NCBI GenBank assembly: GCA_025526995.1
Contig: JAHLKG010000009.1
Location: 372,001-436,000, forward strand
Direction of reading: 5' to 3'
Source of the DNA: Powellomyces hirtus
Taxonomy: Eukaryota > Chytridiomycota > Chytridiomycetes > Spizellomycetales > Powellomycetaceae
DNA: 64,000 nucleotides
Part shown: piece by piece, positions 33,789 through 46,681 of the stretch
Layout: every line of letters begins with the position of its first letter
How positions within the stretch are numbered: position 1 is the stretch's first letter
Made by a program: the position numbers and the translations under genes
The notes under the pieces: model-generated
The model's database searches: none
The model's input: the letters and a program-made list of their open reading frames with translations, nothing else
Told to the model about the DNA's origin: nothing

Positions 33789-35081
33789 TCACATAAAACA
33801 ACTCGATGTCACCGCGGATCTCGGGCCAGAGCGGATAGGTACCAGGTCCTCCCACTCCTCAGTATCGCTCTCCGATTGGCCCGACGCGCAAGAGGCATCT
33901 GAATAGTATGGGAAGTCTTTTGAAGTGGACTTTAAGTCTGACGGTCTTTTGTGGGGAGACGATGTAGGTTGCGAGATGGTATACGTCTTGTCTCGAAGAC
34001 AGAGGCATTCAAGCATTTTCTCTAGCTCGGCCGTTTCTGACATGATATCGCAAGCTACAGGCTCCTCGTCAATGTCCTCGTTGCAACTATGGAAAGCGTC
34101 ACTGTCGTCTGACGCAGACTCGTCGGAATCACCTTCGTCACGCGCTGCTGAGAAGGCAAATGTGCGATCATCGTATTCATCGTCGAGCGTCAAGTCCACC
34201 AAAACAGGTGCAGCGGAGCGCGCTGCGAATTCACCTTCGAAAAATCCGATCCATTTCAGAATAACGCTCCTGATCGCAGTCCATCCACTTGACGGCAGTG
34301 ACAATGAACCATTCTTATGTGGGCCTCCGCGCGCACAAAACCATTCATAGTGGGCTTCGCGGCACTTTCCTGGGCACACAATTGGACCAGCGCCGAACTG
34401 CTCCGCCAATTCAATATGTATCAGCCGCTCACATCGGTGCGAGAAACGGATGGGAGCGAATGTCGGAAAGTACTCGGTGAGATGTGGCGTATACCCACAC
34501 CGAGTTGACCATTCGTGCAAACGCCTTGGTATATTCGAAGTACGACCTGGCATTTATCAGAAGCGTGAGATCAACTCACTGGCTCTCTGGGACACGGCGA
34601 TTGGCGGGTTTACCTATTTTGTACATGGAAGAGTCATAACCTCTTACGTCTGAACACATAGGTGCTGATGAGGGCTTTCTCTATAATAACACGATCGTGC
34701 ACATAAACTTGCATACCTTGTGTATTGCCAATCAACTGATATACATAAATAAATCCAGGACGGTCCCTTGGGGAGATGGGCTTCTGCAGCTCGTTGTACA
34801 ATCTTCGTTTGGTTGCGGGATGTAGTGAATCATCCACCCATCCTGCATTGCAAGACTATTACATGAGATGTGAGTCTTGTGGTTTTTCATTCAGATACTC
34901 ATGACATACTTGATAGTTTTGGATTGTGAGGATCTGGGCCATCTTGCTGGTGGCTATGACATTTGACATGAAGGGTTCGCCGCGTGCACTGCTCCCCCGT
35001 CAGTTTGCTATAGCCAGTGCATTGCGGTGACTGTGGGCTAATAATGTCGCGCTTGGCAACTGTGATTGCGACATGCGACAT
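33789..35081 (-). CDS. T5orf172/GIY-YIG-type domain protein (Mug113-like)
   Basis: Four exons on the minus strand (35081-34910, 34842-34717, 34649-34614, 34546-33789) give 363 residues. The N-terminus has a Cys/His cluster (QCTGYSKLTGEQCTRR ... KCHSH) like a small zinc-binding module. The GIY-YIG-related core then follows: GFIYVYQL, MYKIGRTSNIPRRLHEWSTR, CGYTP and a conserved CERLIHIELAEQFG...ICPGKC-type segment with HYEWF. The C-terminal 130 residues are acidic and disordered. Domains of this family (DUF1766) occur in fungal, bacterial and viral proteins and are thought to be nucleases, but activity in the fungal members is unproven. Conserved Tyr, Arg and Glu positions are present. Confidence 0.82.
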
Positions 35082-35523
35082 ATTACATCCAACTCTAACC
35101 CCGATATTTCCGGATGCTTTCAAGATGACCAATGTGAATGGCGACAATCTGGGTTCCAAAGCAAAAGAGCGAAAGCCTTCATTGCAATGCTCGCGTAAAC
35201 AGGATGAGAAGCGCGCGCACACTTCACACGTGACTGACAATCTGAAGAGGCGCCGTCAAGAGAAGCAACTATACTGGCATTTCGGCTCCTTATTTGCACT
35301 GGAAGGAAAATATCAGCGTCCGCAGTTTTGAAATAGCAATGGCAATGGAACAGCGGGGATAAAGCATAACGGCCGGAAATGCTTCTGAGCGGAAGAATCT
35401 GACTGGAAGGTGGACAAGGCCGGCAATCGTGGCTTGATCCAAGCCACGCGCTTATGTCACAAGCGGAGCAGTCTGGACTTGCACGTCTGATCTGCTCTAG
35501 CGACGTTAATCAACATTTGCGCA
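35082..35523. promoter_or_regulatory. Shared divergent promoter region
   Basis: 442 bp between the GIY-YIG-type gene and the calcyphosin-like gene. No gene is seen. Confidence 0.45.
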
Positions 35524-36914
35524 ATGGCTCCTTCAACGCTTGAACTTGTACTGCCCTCGACACAGTCGCCAATAAAACCGACGGCAGAGTTTCAGCTCCC
35601 TCTGCCATCTGACTATGAGTATCTTCTCAACAGCGGCATAAGCCTTGATCGGGCAGCCGCCGCCCCTACACTACGATGGCAGATCTGCCCCGCATTTGAT
35701 CGTATTGCAGCAACGTCATCAAAAAGATGCGTGTTGGAAGCATATCGGCGATTATGCGATGCCAGTGCACTTAGTGCTGGCAAAAGCAAGGAACAGATGG
35801 TCATCGATATCTTTCGAGACATTTGCCGCGTGGAACTGACACTTGAGGTTAGAATATTAGTGCGCTCTGAGTCACATACTAGAAGACTAAAAGTTTTTTC
35901 CCTTGGGTATCAGAATGCAAAATTGATTGTTTCTGGTTATCAACTTGACCCCGCCAATCCATCGACAGCAGAGCAGTTGATTCTCGACCTCAAGGTAAAG
36001 CGAAAGCAAACGTGTACTGCATCAGTGTTCTCATTCACCAATCACTGATTCTATAGGGTGGCCTGTCACCTTTGCGTCTGGGGCTGGTGCGGGATGTATA
36101 CAATCTCATTACAAGAACAGCATCTCAGCCGAGTCATTTCAAGCAAACCGCCAAAGCCTTGTTCAAACCGCTAGGCCATCCCCGAGTGCGGTCAGGGGAG
36201 ATCGGAGCTGATCGACTACACACCCAGTTTTGTACATACTGGAACGGCAGAGAAGGAGGGAAGGAAGGAGAGGAAGGGGTGGTGGAGCTCATTGAGTGGG
36301 AGTACTACTATGCTGGCGTAGGGGCGTCGATAGAGGGGGATGACTTCTTCGAAAAGATGATTCTGGGCTGTTGGCCAGATGTGATCAACGAAACAGGCGA
36401 CCTGGAAGACACGAAGAAGACAGGAACAGGCGGTCGGGAACCTAGTAAGCCTCAATTGGGACTGGCCGAATACCAAATGAAGAAGAAGGTGGCAACCAAT
36501 ATCAGGAAACTCGATATGTTAGGTGCGTAGCATGTATTACTCTATAATGGTGTATCGAAGTGTGCTGAATAGCATTGCGGAATAGTGTCCGAGTCTCGTA
36601 CATTTCGTACCGCGCTCGACCTTTGCATAATGCGGAATCCACCTCCTCCCGCCCCTCCAGCGCAGCAACCATTGTTCTCACGTCCTTATCTCCGCTTCCT
36701 GATTTCGGAGATGTACGAATTGGTAGGATGCGGTTTGACGAGTAATGATGACGACGAGCAGTTGCTCGAAAGTATCTATCGTAGAGTTCTCAAAGAATCG
36801 GGAAACGGGCGTGGGGGTGGCATACTGGAGCTTGAATGGGCGTTGAGAAGTGCCCTCAGACGCGAGTGCAACTTCATGGAATATAAAATCGTCGCAAGGG
36901 TGGCGGAATCATAA
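35524..36914 (+). CDS. Calcyphosin-2-like EF-hand protein
   Basis: Three exons (35524-35994, 36057-36522, 36586-36914) give 421 residues. The middle resembles the calcyphosin-type paired EF hands: HFKQTAKALFKPLGHPRVRS, then an ELIEWEYYYAGVGASIEGDD helix-loop with FFEKMILGCW. The loops have lost most canonical Asp ligands, so calcium binding may be weak. The N- and C-terminal parts (PYLRFLISEMYELVGCGL) are not recognised. CAPS2-like proteins are largely restricted to organisms with cilia or flagella, so an axonemal or zoospore role is plausible but inferred. Confidence 0.68.
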
Positions 36915-36991
36915 GCATCGGCATATTCTCACAACGCTCCCTGTGTTGAGGATACGGGTACAGCTCCGGTTCAAGTCATAGTTAGCGATCA

Positions 36992-37410
36992 TTATATCAG
37001 ACGACCGATATCGTCGGCATGCTGATCCACGGTATTGGATAGATCCGTGTGCCGGTCAAACTGTGACTTGCGCATTAGCGCTAGAGGCGTCCGTAGCTCC
37101 CACTTCGTCTCCGAATGCTTCCATGGTGTTAGCAACCAAGGCAACAAAATCGAAGAATGCCGACGCCGAAGTTCGCAGGACCCTGACGGATACTGCTCGG
37201 ATGCAGCTATTGTGCGTTTCAATGTTGTCGTCAGTATACGGCATCTTGAGATCCGAAAGTCCCAAGTGAAACCTCACCACAACCACTTTTTCAACTTACA
37301 CTACGAGGAAAGCATCTTCAACTGTAAACTCTTTGGAGCATTCATTCGGCTTCACTTCCCGATCGACAGATAAAACTTTCTGCGCAACTTCGGCCAATCG
37401 CTGCGAAGGA
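36992..37410 (-). CDS. Unidentified probable multi-exon gene
   Basis: A minus-strand exon after CTTCGCAG encodes RLAEVAQKVLSVDREVKPNE and ends FTVEDAFLVV at a GTAAGT donor. The next acceptor (CTCAAG) continues CRILTTTLKRTIAASEQYP. Downstream is a good branch-site-like TTGCTAAC and a final frame ending ADDIGRLI at 36992. Start and last intron are unresolved and I recognise no family. The protein-like composition and consistent phase across the first intron are the main support. It would be divergent from POLD3. Confidence 0.33.
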
Positions 37411-37696
37411 AACGGCACTCTTATCGTTCTACATGACGTCCAAACACGCGGTAAATATCAAGTGTCGTTGCAAGAGAGTCTTAGACCAAACGGGCGTCAC
37501 CAGAGCACGGACTGTAAACCTCGTGAAAGTCATACTCACACTGTATGTGATAACAGCGGCATATCTGATTGTGGTAAATGAATTGAAATGCGAAAAAGGG
37601 TGCGAAGGCGCAGCTCGCACCGAGCCTCGCGGAGTGGGAATGTCCGAGCGCGAACTTGACAAGTCCTGTCAATAACTTGTGGCCAAGATCTTGACC

Positions 37697-39598
37697 ATGG
37701 GAAACGATGCTCATTTTGAACAGCTGGAGACAGCGCTACTTCATGAAAAGAGAGTGGTACTGATGAATGCTGCGATGCTTGTCAGGCAGGCAATCATGTC
37801 ACTCATCTTTTTGACAGGTAACATACAAGTGGCTCAGCCGGAAACTCATGGTGGACGTGAACGCTGCCAAAAGGTAAAGTCTTTCCTGGAATAGTCTGCA
37901 AGTCGGGGATGTATCGTGCCAATTTATCGGCGGCTATGCTGCTTCATTTTAAAAAGAACCACACAAGTCTAATACCACACTCTATGCGTTTTCCCAAGCC
38001 TGCTCTATGACTTCTACGAGACGCCGCGACCCGTCACACTGCATGCAACATACTACCTCCAGGGCGAGCCTAAGGAGGGCGGTGGTCTGCGTTGTGAGCT
38101 GGCGCCTCAGGAACGTCTTTCAGGTTAGCTACACCATCGACTTTTCCCCGTTAGTGCAGCGTAACTATAACGAAACCGGTGTACAGAGGCAAAAGCAGCC
38201 TTCAAGAAATATAGCGTCCATATGTACAGTCTGCAACCATGTCCACTGAAGGTAAGGTGCCATCAAGATGAGCGACTCGCGCATCGTGCTGAAGCATATT
38301 CCGATCAGGACAAGAACGTGCTATTCAGCGTAGACTTCGAAGTTGCCCAGAACGACACTGTAGAGACGATGAGGTGAGACTAGGTCCCTTCCGTGAGTAC
38401 ATGCTGTGGCTGTATCTCACAATGGATGCAGAGCATGTCGCTTGATACAAAACAATGAGGTGGAGCATCGGATTCAGAGACAGGTTGCCGCAGCCTCGAC
38501 CAATCAACGACAGCCGGCTGCCGTGAAACCAGAAACTGTGTCACATAGCAAAATTGAGGTGTGCTCCCTCACAGCAACCTTGCTGGCCCCAGGCTAAAAT
38601 GAGTTCCATCGTTAGACAGCTCATAAGGCTCCCATCAAAGAAGTCCCTCAGGCTCCCGCTTCCAAATCGTCTTCCGCCAAAACAAATCTCACGCGAAAAG
38701 GGTATAGTCGCAGCTGGCTATGGCATACATGGCGACGAGCTGCTGATTCTACATTCAAACTTCAGGTCCTCAAACGCAGATCATTCCAAATCCAAGGCAT
38801 CCTTCTTTGACGGTTATGAGAAAAAGCCAGCACAGCCAAAAGAGCCCACAAAGCCATCGCGAAGTGCGACAAGTGCTTCGCGAGCCGCTGCATTGAAGAA
38901 AACTGGGAGTGCCACAGCGGTTTCTCAGGCGGAAAAGATTAAGGGTGCCGAACAAAGGGCCGCTTTGAACAAGCTGATGGAATCGGATGATGATGACGAG
39001 CCCGATGAGGAGGTGGAACAGCTGCTTCAATTGGCAGCCGAGGCAGCCGGAGTCTTCAAAGATGATGCCATGGAAGAGACCCAACAACCGGACGATGCAT
39101 TGGAGGTCGAGCCCGCTGCAGATGATGTGATGGAGGTCGATGATGTTGATAAAACAAAGGCGTCAGATGAAGGTTGGTTCAAGTCTTACCAGAGCAAAGA
39201 TCCACTCCACTAATCGGAGATGTAGGAGAAGAACGGGCGCATCGACGCGTGAAAAAGCGAAGACGAGTGCGGAAGACCAGGCAAATCAAAGTTGGGAAAT
39301 ACACGAGTAAGTGTTGAGTATTATGAACGCGATACCCTGAATAGCCGGTGCTCATGAGTGGGATGCAGAAACGGAAGACTACTCTGATTGGGAGGATTAT
39401 TCAGAATCGGAGCCCGAACCAGCACCGCCACCGGCTAAACGTCCAAAGCATGTTCCAGCACCTGCAGCTCCGGAAGCCGGGTCGAGCTCATTACCGCAGA
39501 ATGGAAAGGGAGAGACAAAGTCTGCAGGCGGGTCCAAGGGGCCAAAGAAACCAGCAGGACAGCAGAAAACCCTATTGAGTTTCTTCGGCAAGAGATAG
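37697..39598 (+). CDS. DNA polymerase delta subunit 3 (POLD3/Cdc27)
   Basis: Nine exons: 37697-37756, 37818-37873, 37999-38123, 38187-38373, 38432-38558, 38616-38701, 38766-39172, 39226-39306 and 39369-39598, encoding 452 residues. The N-terminal winged-helix part has VVTYKWLSRKLMVDVNAAK and SLLYDFYETPR, which bind the small subunit Pol31/POLD2. The middle is a Lys/Ala/Ser-rich, then acidic, disordered linker. The protein ends with a textbook PCNA-interacting peptide, QKTLLSFF at residues 442-449. It keeps polymerase delta on PCNA during lagging-strand synthesis and break-induced replication. The sixth exon was placed from its APIKEVPQAPASKSS-type linker, which splices in frame on both sides. 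Confidence 0.9.
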
Positions 39599-39880
39599 GA
39601 GAGAGTACTCGCAATTTTATGGCCGCTGTACAGTATTAGTATTGTAGATACATTTGTGTCCCGTTTCTATATAAAGAATTTGATGATAATTCTCATTGCG
39701 AACGGTTGCGGGATTGTAATTTACGAGAATCAGCAGAATCTAATGTAATCTGTGAGTGTAAGAGTGTGTGGATTATCATTGTATTATACATGACGGAAAT
39801 TGAAAGGAGACGCCACGAATCTGTGCCACAGAAGAAAGTTCCTCTTCGGTTTGTCATCTTTCAGTCGCATCCAATCCTCG

Positions 39881-40376
39881 TTACTCATTCTTCCGTTTAG
39901 CAATCATCAAGAAGTAACTCTCGGAAATCTCGGAACGTCCCCGTCATACGACCAGACCCCACTTCCTGTTCGCATTTTTTACGAACTCCAATTCCTCCAA
40001 CAGAGGCCGGACCCCCAGGTCAGTGGCCTTGGAATATCGCACGTCCTTTCGGAAGGCACCACCATCTCTTTCTTGATACACTTGCTCGCCGGTGATCTCT
40101 CCTAGGGCGGTGAACGAGGCCACGGCGGGAGACTTTTTGTCCGTAGTTGCGCGCGGGCTGTAGTACAAGATCATGTCGTGTAGCTGGAGCCGTTTGAGCG
40201 GGGCTCTCTTTCCGTGACCAAGTTGGCAGACAACAATAAGCCTACTAAACGGTCTGGCTCCAGAGAGACCAGACTGTTGAGGAGATCGAGCTGTCGTGGT
40301 GAAAAGAAACCATAAGGAAGACACGCGGAACGCGCTTCAAGGTCTAAGCCTCAATTGGAATTGATGGATCTGCCAT
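39881..40376 (-). pseudogene. EVE-domain (UPF0310) gene with in-frame TGA and no usable start
   Basis: The minus-strand frame 40324-39947 carries the PUA-like EVE fold: WFLFTTTARS, VCQLGHGKRAPLKRLQ, DMILYYSPRATTD, SFTALGEITGEQVYQ, FRKDVRYSKATDL and LLEELEFVKNANRKWGL. A TGA at 39946-39944 then interrupts it, and the same frame continues RGRSEISESYFLMIAKRKNE to a TAA at 39883-39881. That is the expected family C-terminus, and the stop sits where an Arg (CGA) would be. No ATG exists in this frame. The nearest ATG (40376) is in another frame with an early stop. EVE proteins bind modified bases and are common in bacteria, so acquisition and decay is possible. Readthrough or splicing of the end are alternatives. 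Confidence 0.7.
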
Positions 40377-40426
40377 AACGCGGCCTTGATAATTGGCGAA
40401 CGTTATCATTTAGCTGTCAATTCAAG

Positions 40427-43400
40427 ATGACCATCACATTTGTAATTCGCCTTGGCGATGATGGTATACCAGATGGAAGGAAGAAGGTACGGAGTGCATT
40501 CCCTTCAATGCGTATGGACGTTTCGGCCTTGTATGTGTATTGTCACCAACGAACAGCCCGTTTTGTCCGCCGTAGTATTTAAGATTGCCTCCTCCTGTGG
40601 ACGGGAATCCATTTAAAGTTCGCTTTGTGATTACCGCTGGCTCCTTGGCTGCGAATCGACCCGTGCTTTACACGAACTATCCGGTGGAAGGGTAACATCG
40701 TTTGGCCTGCAATTGTTGTGTTCAACCCTGCTGATTGCGGACGAAATTCCAGGCAACCGTTCAGAAGAACAGCTTTCCAACCTGTTCAGTAAGTCATGGC
40801 TGGCAGGAACATCCTTTTTGAGGAAAGCAGAAAATCAACATTGGCAATAGTTTTCAGCTTGATCGTCTTTCGGAGCCTTGTGCGGATATTCCGATACGAT
40901 TGCCTGGTGTATACGAGTATCTAGTCGAATACAGCAGCTTGGAGGAAGACCGGCGTGTTCGCTCAAATGGTTCTGGCTCGTTTGTGGTGGACCCCAGATT
41001 GTCCATCCCAGAGACGGCCAAACAAAATGCATCGTCGAAAGGGGCTGGTCAAGTACGGCTGCCTCTGAATGGAATATCGATTTTGACCGTCATTCCCAAA
41101 TGGATGCCCACACTTTCGGGATGGTTGCCGTACTTCGCCACATTCTCTAGGACAGGATACAACATGGTGCATTTCGCGCCACTGAATACTCGTGGGAGTT
41201 CCAATTCGCCTTACAGCATCTTCGATCAGATGTCCTTGTCGGATGATCTGTTTGATGGAAGGCTATCTGAAAGCGAGAAGGAAGTGGCGCTGAAAGAAAC
41301 ACTGGATCAGATCCGAAGGGAGTGTGCGATGTTGAGTGTGACCGATATTGTGTGGAATCATACAGCATGCAACAGCGTGTGGTTACAGGAGCATCCTGAG
41401 GCAGGCTACAATCTCAAAACCGCGCCTCATCTACGATCAGCGTTTGAGATTGAAGAGGCTTTGCTTCACTTCTCCGAAACATGGAATAAACCAATCGAGA
41501 CCGAGAAGCAACTGGAAGAGGCGTTGCACTCGGTAAAAACGGAGGTTCTTCCGAAAGTCAAACTCTGGGAGTTCTACATTGTGGATGTGATCCGAGCCCT
41601 TGATGATATGCGCATAGCACTGTGTACTGAGGAGGCAGAAATAGGCGCTCCATCTCCGCGGAACTTGAGCGGGTTTTCTTTGAAAGAACTGGCAGAAGCT
41701 CTGCGCGCGGATGCGCTCCTGGACCGTCAAGATGGCAAGCGGCATACGAAAGGCATTGATTTTGCTGTTGCTCAACAATTCATGAGAGAATTATGGCGAG
41801 ATGAGGAGTTGACGGACATCGACCAAAAGCTGTTCCGCTATGAACAGATCCTCAACGAAATCAACCTTATATACTATCAAGAACATGATGCCGATCTAGC
41901 AGTGCTGATTGAAAATATCTCCTCTCGTGCAAAGTACTTGCGTTTGGAGCCGCATGGGCCCCGTCTCGGAGCGCTGACCAGATGGTGAGTTCGAACTATG
42001 AACACTTGAACGGAATATGAATCGGTCTGCTAAAGCGGCGCTGCTTTATTAAGGAATCCCTTGGTGGATCTTTACTTCACACGCTTGCCAAGGAACGATG
42101 TCACCAAAAACCGACATCCGGATGAGCTGTCTTTGGCTAACAATGGCTGGATATGGAATGCCGACCCACTGGTAAATTTTGCCGCTGCAGGCTCCAAAGC
42201 ATACTTGAGGAGAGAGGTCATAGCCTGGGGGGATTGCGTCAAGCTGCGATATGGGGATGCGCCGGTACGTGTCAGCTCGAATGCACAAGCTGATAGAAAC
42301 TGGAAGCTGATACAGTCTGCTAGGAAGACTCGCCTTGGCTGTGGAGCCATCAGATAGCCTACACGAAAAAGATGGCGAGACTCTTCAACGGTCTACGCAT
42401 TGACAATTGCCATTCGACACCAATTCGCGTTGCTGCCGCGTTACTTGACGCAGCGCGTGAGGTGAATCCAGACTTGTATGTATTTGCAGAGCTTTTCAGT
42501 GGATCGGAGGAGAAAGACATCATGTTCGTATCAAAGCTGGGCATCAACTCGCTTATTCGCGAGGCAATGAATGCTTGGGATCCCAAAGAATTGAGCCGAC
42601 TAGTTCACCGTCACGGTGGTCAACCAGTTGGTAAGCAGCATATAATGCTCCTTTCTCCCGATGACTCAGCTTATATCTCATGTGGGCTCTTGCAGGATCA
42701 CTGACTCTGCCCCTCGAAACGTTCCCTTTGGAGCGATTGGACAGCACTGCCTTGCAGCCTGTTACAGATGAAGAGGGCGGCAATCGAGATCTCCTTGTCC
42801 AGCTAACGGGCTCAAGTCCTCATGCGCTTTTCATGGACTGGTAAGGGAATTTATTCGTTAACAGTCTTTGTTGGGCGCAGAACCTGACGTGATTTCTTAC
42901 CAGCACCCACGACAATGAGATGCCGCACCAGAAGCGGACTGCAGTGGACACGCTTCCAAATGCTGCTATTGTTGCCATGACGGACTGTGCGGTTGGAAGC
43001 GTTTTCGGTTATGATGAGATTGTTCCGCAGCTGCTAGATCTCGTGAACGAAACACGGAAATACAGCTTGCCAAGATTTGAGAACGGAATCAACGGTGCAA
43101 AAGCCATTCTATACGATATCCATCTGAAAATGGCAAGGGAAGGGTTTTCGGAAATCCATGTGCACCAGGAACATGATGTGAGTGGGTGGTTAATGCCAGA
43201 TGCATAGAGTGATCTGTTGACGAGCTTCTAGTTCCTTTCCATCCACAGAATTCACCCCATTACCCACGATGGCTATCTGCTCATTGCCCGCTCAGCCTTC
43301 AAAGCTGAACACGGAGCCGAAGGTACACCTTTCAAAAGCATGTTACCCTTGCTATGCGAAATGCTTACTTGCCAGTGGTCTTCCGCCAGTACATTCGCCT

Positions 43401-46400
43401 ATCACACTCCAGAACCAGGTCATTGAGCTCCTCGCGTCAGCAACGCTGTCTGTCAATGCATCTTCTGTAAACAGAGGAGGAGTGTCGAAAGTTGTTAACG
43501 CGGACAGTGGCACCTCCATACCACCGGTTTCTCCGACTGCGCAGCCCCAGTCGAGCACGCCTGGCGCGCTCAGTGAAGGAGACATCACCGGATTGCCATG
43601 CAAACTGGCCCTCTCCACATCCGAAAGTAAACAAACGCATGTTCACACCGAATTACTTGGTATGGATGGCGACTTTCAAACAATCATCATGATCGACGGG
43701 AAGTTGTTTGTTCCTGGTTCTGTCGACATATATCGAACGTCTGTTTCCGAGATCCCAAAGAGTATACACAAGCCGCCAGCTCCGAAGGCGAAGAATGGGT
43801 CACCAGTAGCTGGTTGTGGAACTGATCTCTATCCCAGCCTTTGGCGCTCACTCGGCATCGATGGCGGGTGTGGCGGAATTGAAATGATGGTGCAACTTGG
43901 GCATGATGTTCTCGGCTCAGGGCAGTTATGGTACACGGATGGAACCATCAAGTGGCCACCAGGACTTCATGAAGCCGTAGTGGAACTAAGCGTCACTGAT
44001 ATAAACGTGGCGCTTTACAGGTGTGGCTCCGAAGAGCAGGACACCACTGGTAAGTACGCTGAAAAGATATCGATCCGCAGTCATCCCACATCTCACGTCT
44101 GCCATAGGTGACGGTGCTTACGATGTACCAGATTATGGGAAGCTGTCATACTGTGGCTTGCAAGGCTTCGTGTCCGCCTTGCAACCCGTTGCTCGCACAA
44201 ACGATTTGGGGCACGCCATCTTCTGCAACTTGAGGAGCGGATCCTGGATCCCCGATTATATACTTGCTCATCTTGACAGGTAAGGAGTTCGGATCGACGA
44301 CTGTAAAGCCTCATTCTCCTTCTCGATTCTGACTGGCTCTTCCAGACATATTCCCGCCTATCCATCCCTTTCCAAACTTCGAGATTGGTTGGCGGAGCGC
44401 TTGGCATTGGTGAAGAGGATCTCCCCCTCGTTCCTGCCCAAATACTTTACAATCGTCATCTTTTCCGCATATCAAGCGCTCTGTTACCGAGCATTAACGA
44501 TGACCGAATCACAACAAGCGATTCAGATAAAGGCACGCCATACATCCTTGGAGTCGTTTTCGAATGCTTGCTTGTTGATGACGTTTCAGCTGTACGGCCG
44601 TGTTAAATCAACAGGGTTGGTTCCTGCAGCTTACCCGCTGGCTCCGCTGGTGGCTCGAGAGTCACCGGATGGCAAGGGCCGCGAGCGATTACCTGCTCTA
44701 GCTGCTGGACTCCCGCATTTTGCTACGCAGTACATGAGATGCTGGGGACGCGACATATTCATATCATTGCGTGGATCGTTCATTCAGACGGGTCACTATG
44801 ACGCTGCCCGCGCGCATTTGATTGCATTTGGCTCAACTCTCAGACATGGCTTGATACCTAACCTGCTCGATCAGGGTATCAGCCCGAGATACAACGCTCG
44901 AGATGCGGCATGGTGGTGGATCTACGGGGTAGGCGAGTATTGCCGAGCAAGTCCAGAAGGATATGCCTTCCTTGGAGTCGAGGTAGCAAGACGGTTCACG
45001 CCAAGAAAGCGATACCGAAACCCCGACTATCTTGCAGTGGCAGATGAGGATGACGATGGGCAGGGAGATACCTATTGCGCACATGACGATCAGTCAACCG
45101 CATTCCAGTACAAGAACACCATCGCACAAATTTGTCATGAGCTTATGGAACGTCACGCGCATGGCATCAAGTTCCGAGAATGGAACGCAGGACCGAACCT
45201 TGACCACGCCATGCGCAGCGAAGGATTCGATGTGCAGACTGGTGTGGATTGGGACAAGGGCGGCATTGTGATGGGAGGCAATCGATGGAACTGCGGAACG
45301 TGGATGGACAAGATGGGAGATTCGGAAAAGGCCAAAACAAAAGGAGTGCCGGCCACTCCCCGTGACGGAGCAGCTGTGGAAATTTGCGGCCTAACCAAAT
45401 ATGCTTTGACATGGATTGTCGACGATATATTGGGCAAAGGGCTGGGCACCAAATGGTGGAAATGGGATAGCGTGGCCATCAAAGGTACAATTAACAATTT
45501 GGATCGCGGTGCCGATGAAAGATGGTCTAAGTCGCGTATTGCTATAGATTCGGCAGGAAAGCCCAAGAAAATCATGTACAAAGAGTGGAACTCAATGCTG
45601 CAAAAATCATTTGAAGAGTACTTCTTTATCCCAACTGGTGAGTGGGCACGATGGAAGGGTGCACAATCACGAATGAACTTGATGAACATCTGTGTTCTGG
45701 TATCAAGATGCGTCCAAGGATCGAACAGAGAGTTACAATGATCCAAAGCTGATTAACCGGCGGGGGATATACAAAGACACCGTAGCGGCTTCTCTCGACT
45801 TCATGAGTTTCCAGTTGCGGCCAAACTTCTGTATGGCTATGGTCGTGGCGCCAGAAATGTTTAATCCAGATCATGCGCGATATGCTCTCACTATCGTGAA
45901 GGACGCATTGGTGGGGCCTTTAGGTAAGGCGCAGCTTGGTCGAAAAAAGCGCACAGAGAGCCATGGACCGAGGGTAACCGTGATGCTTTGTCCGCGCAGG
46001 AATCAAAACTCTAGACCCAAAAGACTGGGCATACAGAGGAGTCTATGATAATGCGAATGATGGAACCGATTCAGCCATTGCCCATGGATTCAATTACCAT
46101 CAGGGACCGGTAAGATCTAGCCTCATTGGACATCAAAATCGTCTCTGAGGCTTACTTTGCATTTGAATAGGAATGGGTCTATCCTCTTGGTTTCTTCCTT
46201 CGAGCATACCTGTACTTCTTTACAAAGGCTCCTGGGCATGACAAGACAAAAGTATGATGCTTCATCCCAAGGCAGCATGCCTGTTCATCCACTGATCCAT
46301 TTTATAATGCAACCATCAGGTGGCAGATGTATATCTCTATATTCAACGAGTGCTCCTGCGGCACAAGGAGCATATATTGAACGGGGCAGAGAGCCCATAC

Positions 46401-46526
46401 GCCGGATTGCCTGAATTGACAAATGAAAACGGCGCATTCTGCAATGGAAGCTGCCCCACTCAGGCATGGAGTGGAGCGGTCATGGTGGAACTGATTGCGG
46501 ACTTGATTGAGGGAGCTGATATATAG
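40427..46526 (+). CDS. Glycogen debranching enzyme (Gdb1/AGL type)
   Basis: Sixteen exons: 40427-40530, 40584-40691, 40753-40788, 40851-41984, 42054-42264, 42324-42630, 42696-42840, 42904-43177, 43232-43322, 43390-44049, 44108-44279, 44346-45637, 45708-45923, 46000-46109, 46171-46251 and 46320-46526, for 1715 residues. The N-terminal half is the GH13-like 4-alpha-glucanotransferase: [22 protein letters not shown] with the nucleophile Asp, and [12 protein letters not shown] with the acid Glu. The C-terminal half is the GH133 amylo-1,6-glucosidase: [27 protein letters not shown] and [15 protein letters not shown]. The enzyme moves maltotriose units and removes the last branch glucose of glycogen in the cytosol. 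It is somewhat longer than yeast Gdb1, partly from a Ser/Thr/Pro insert in exon 10. Confidence 0.95.
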
Positions 46527-46681
46527 ATGGCCAGTAGAGCACAGAGCTCGCTGTTCTATGAAATTTGCCCATAGTTCTCATTCGAAAAATCCCATCATAT
46601 TTGAATGTATATTACAGGATCTTTGATGCTCTGAAAGTCTAGCACATCGTCGTCCAGCGCCGTCACGGGTTCCAATCTTCT

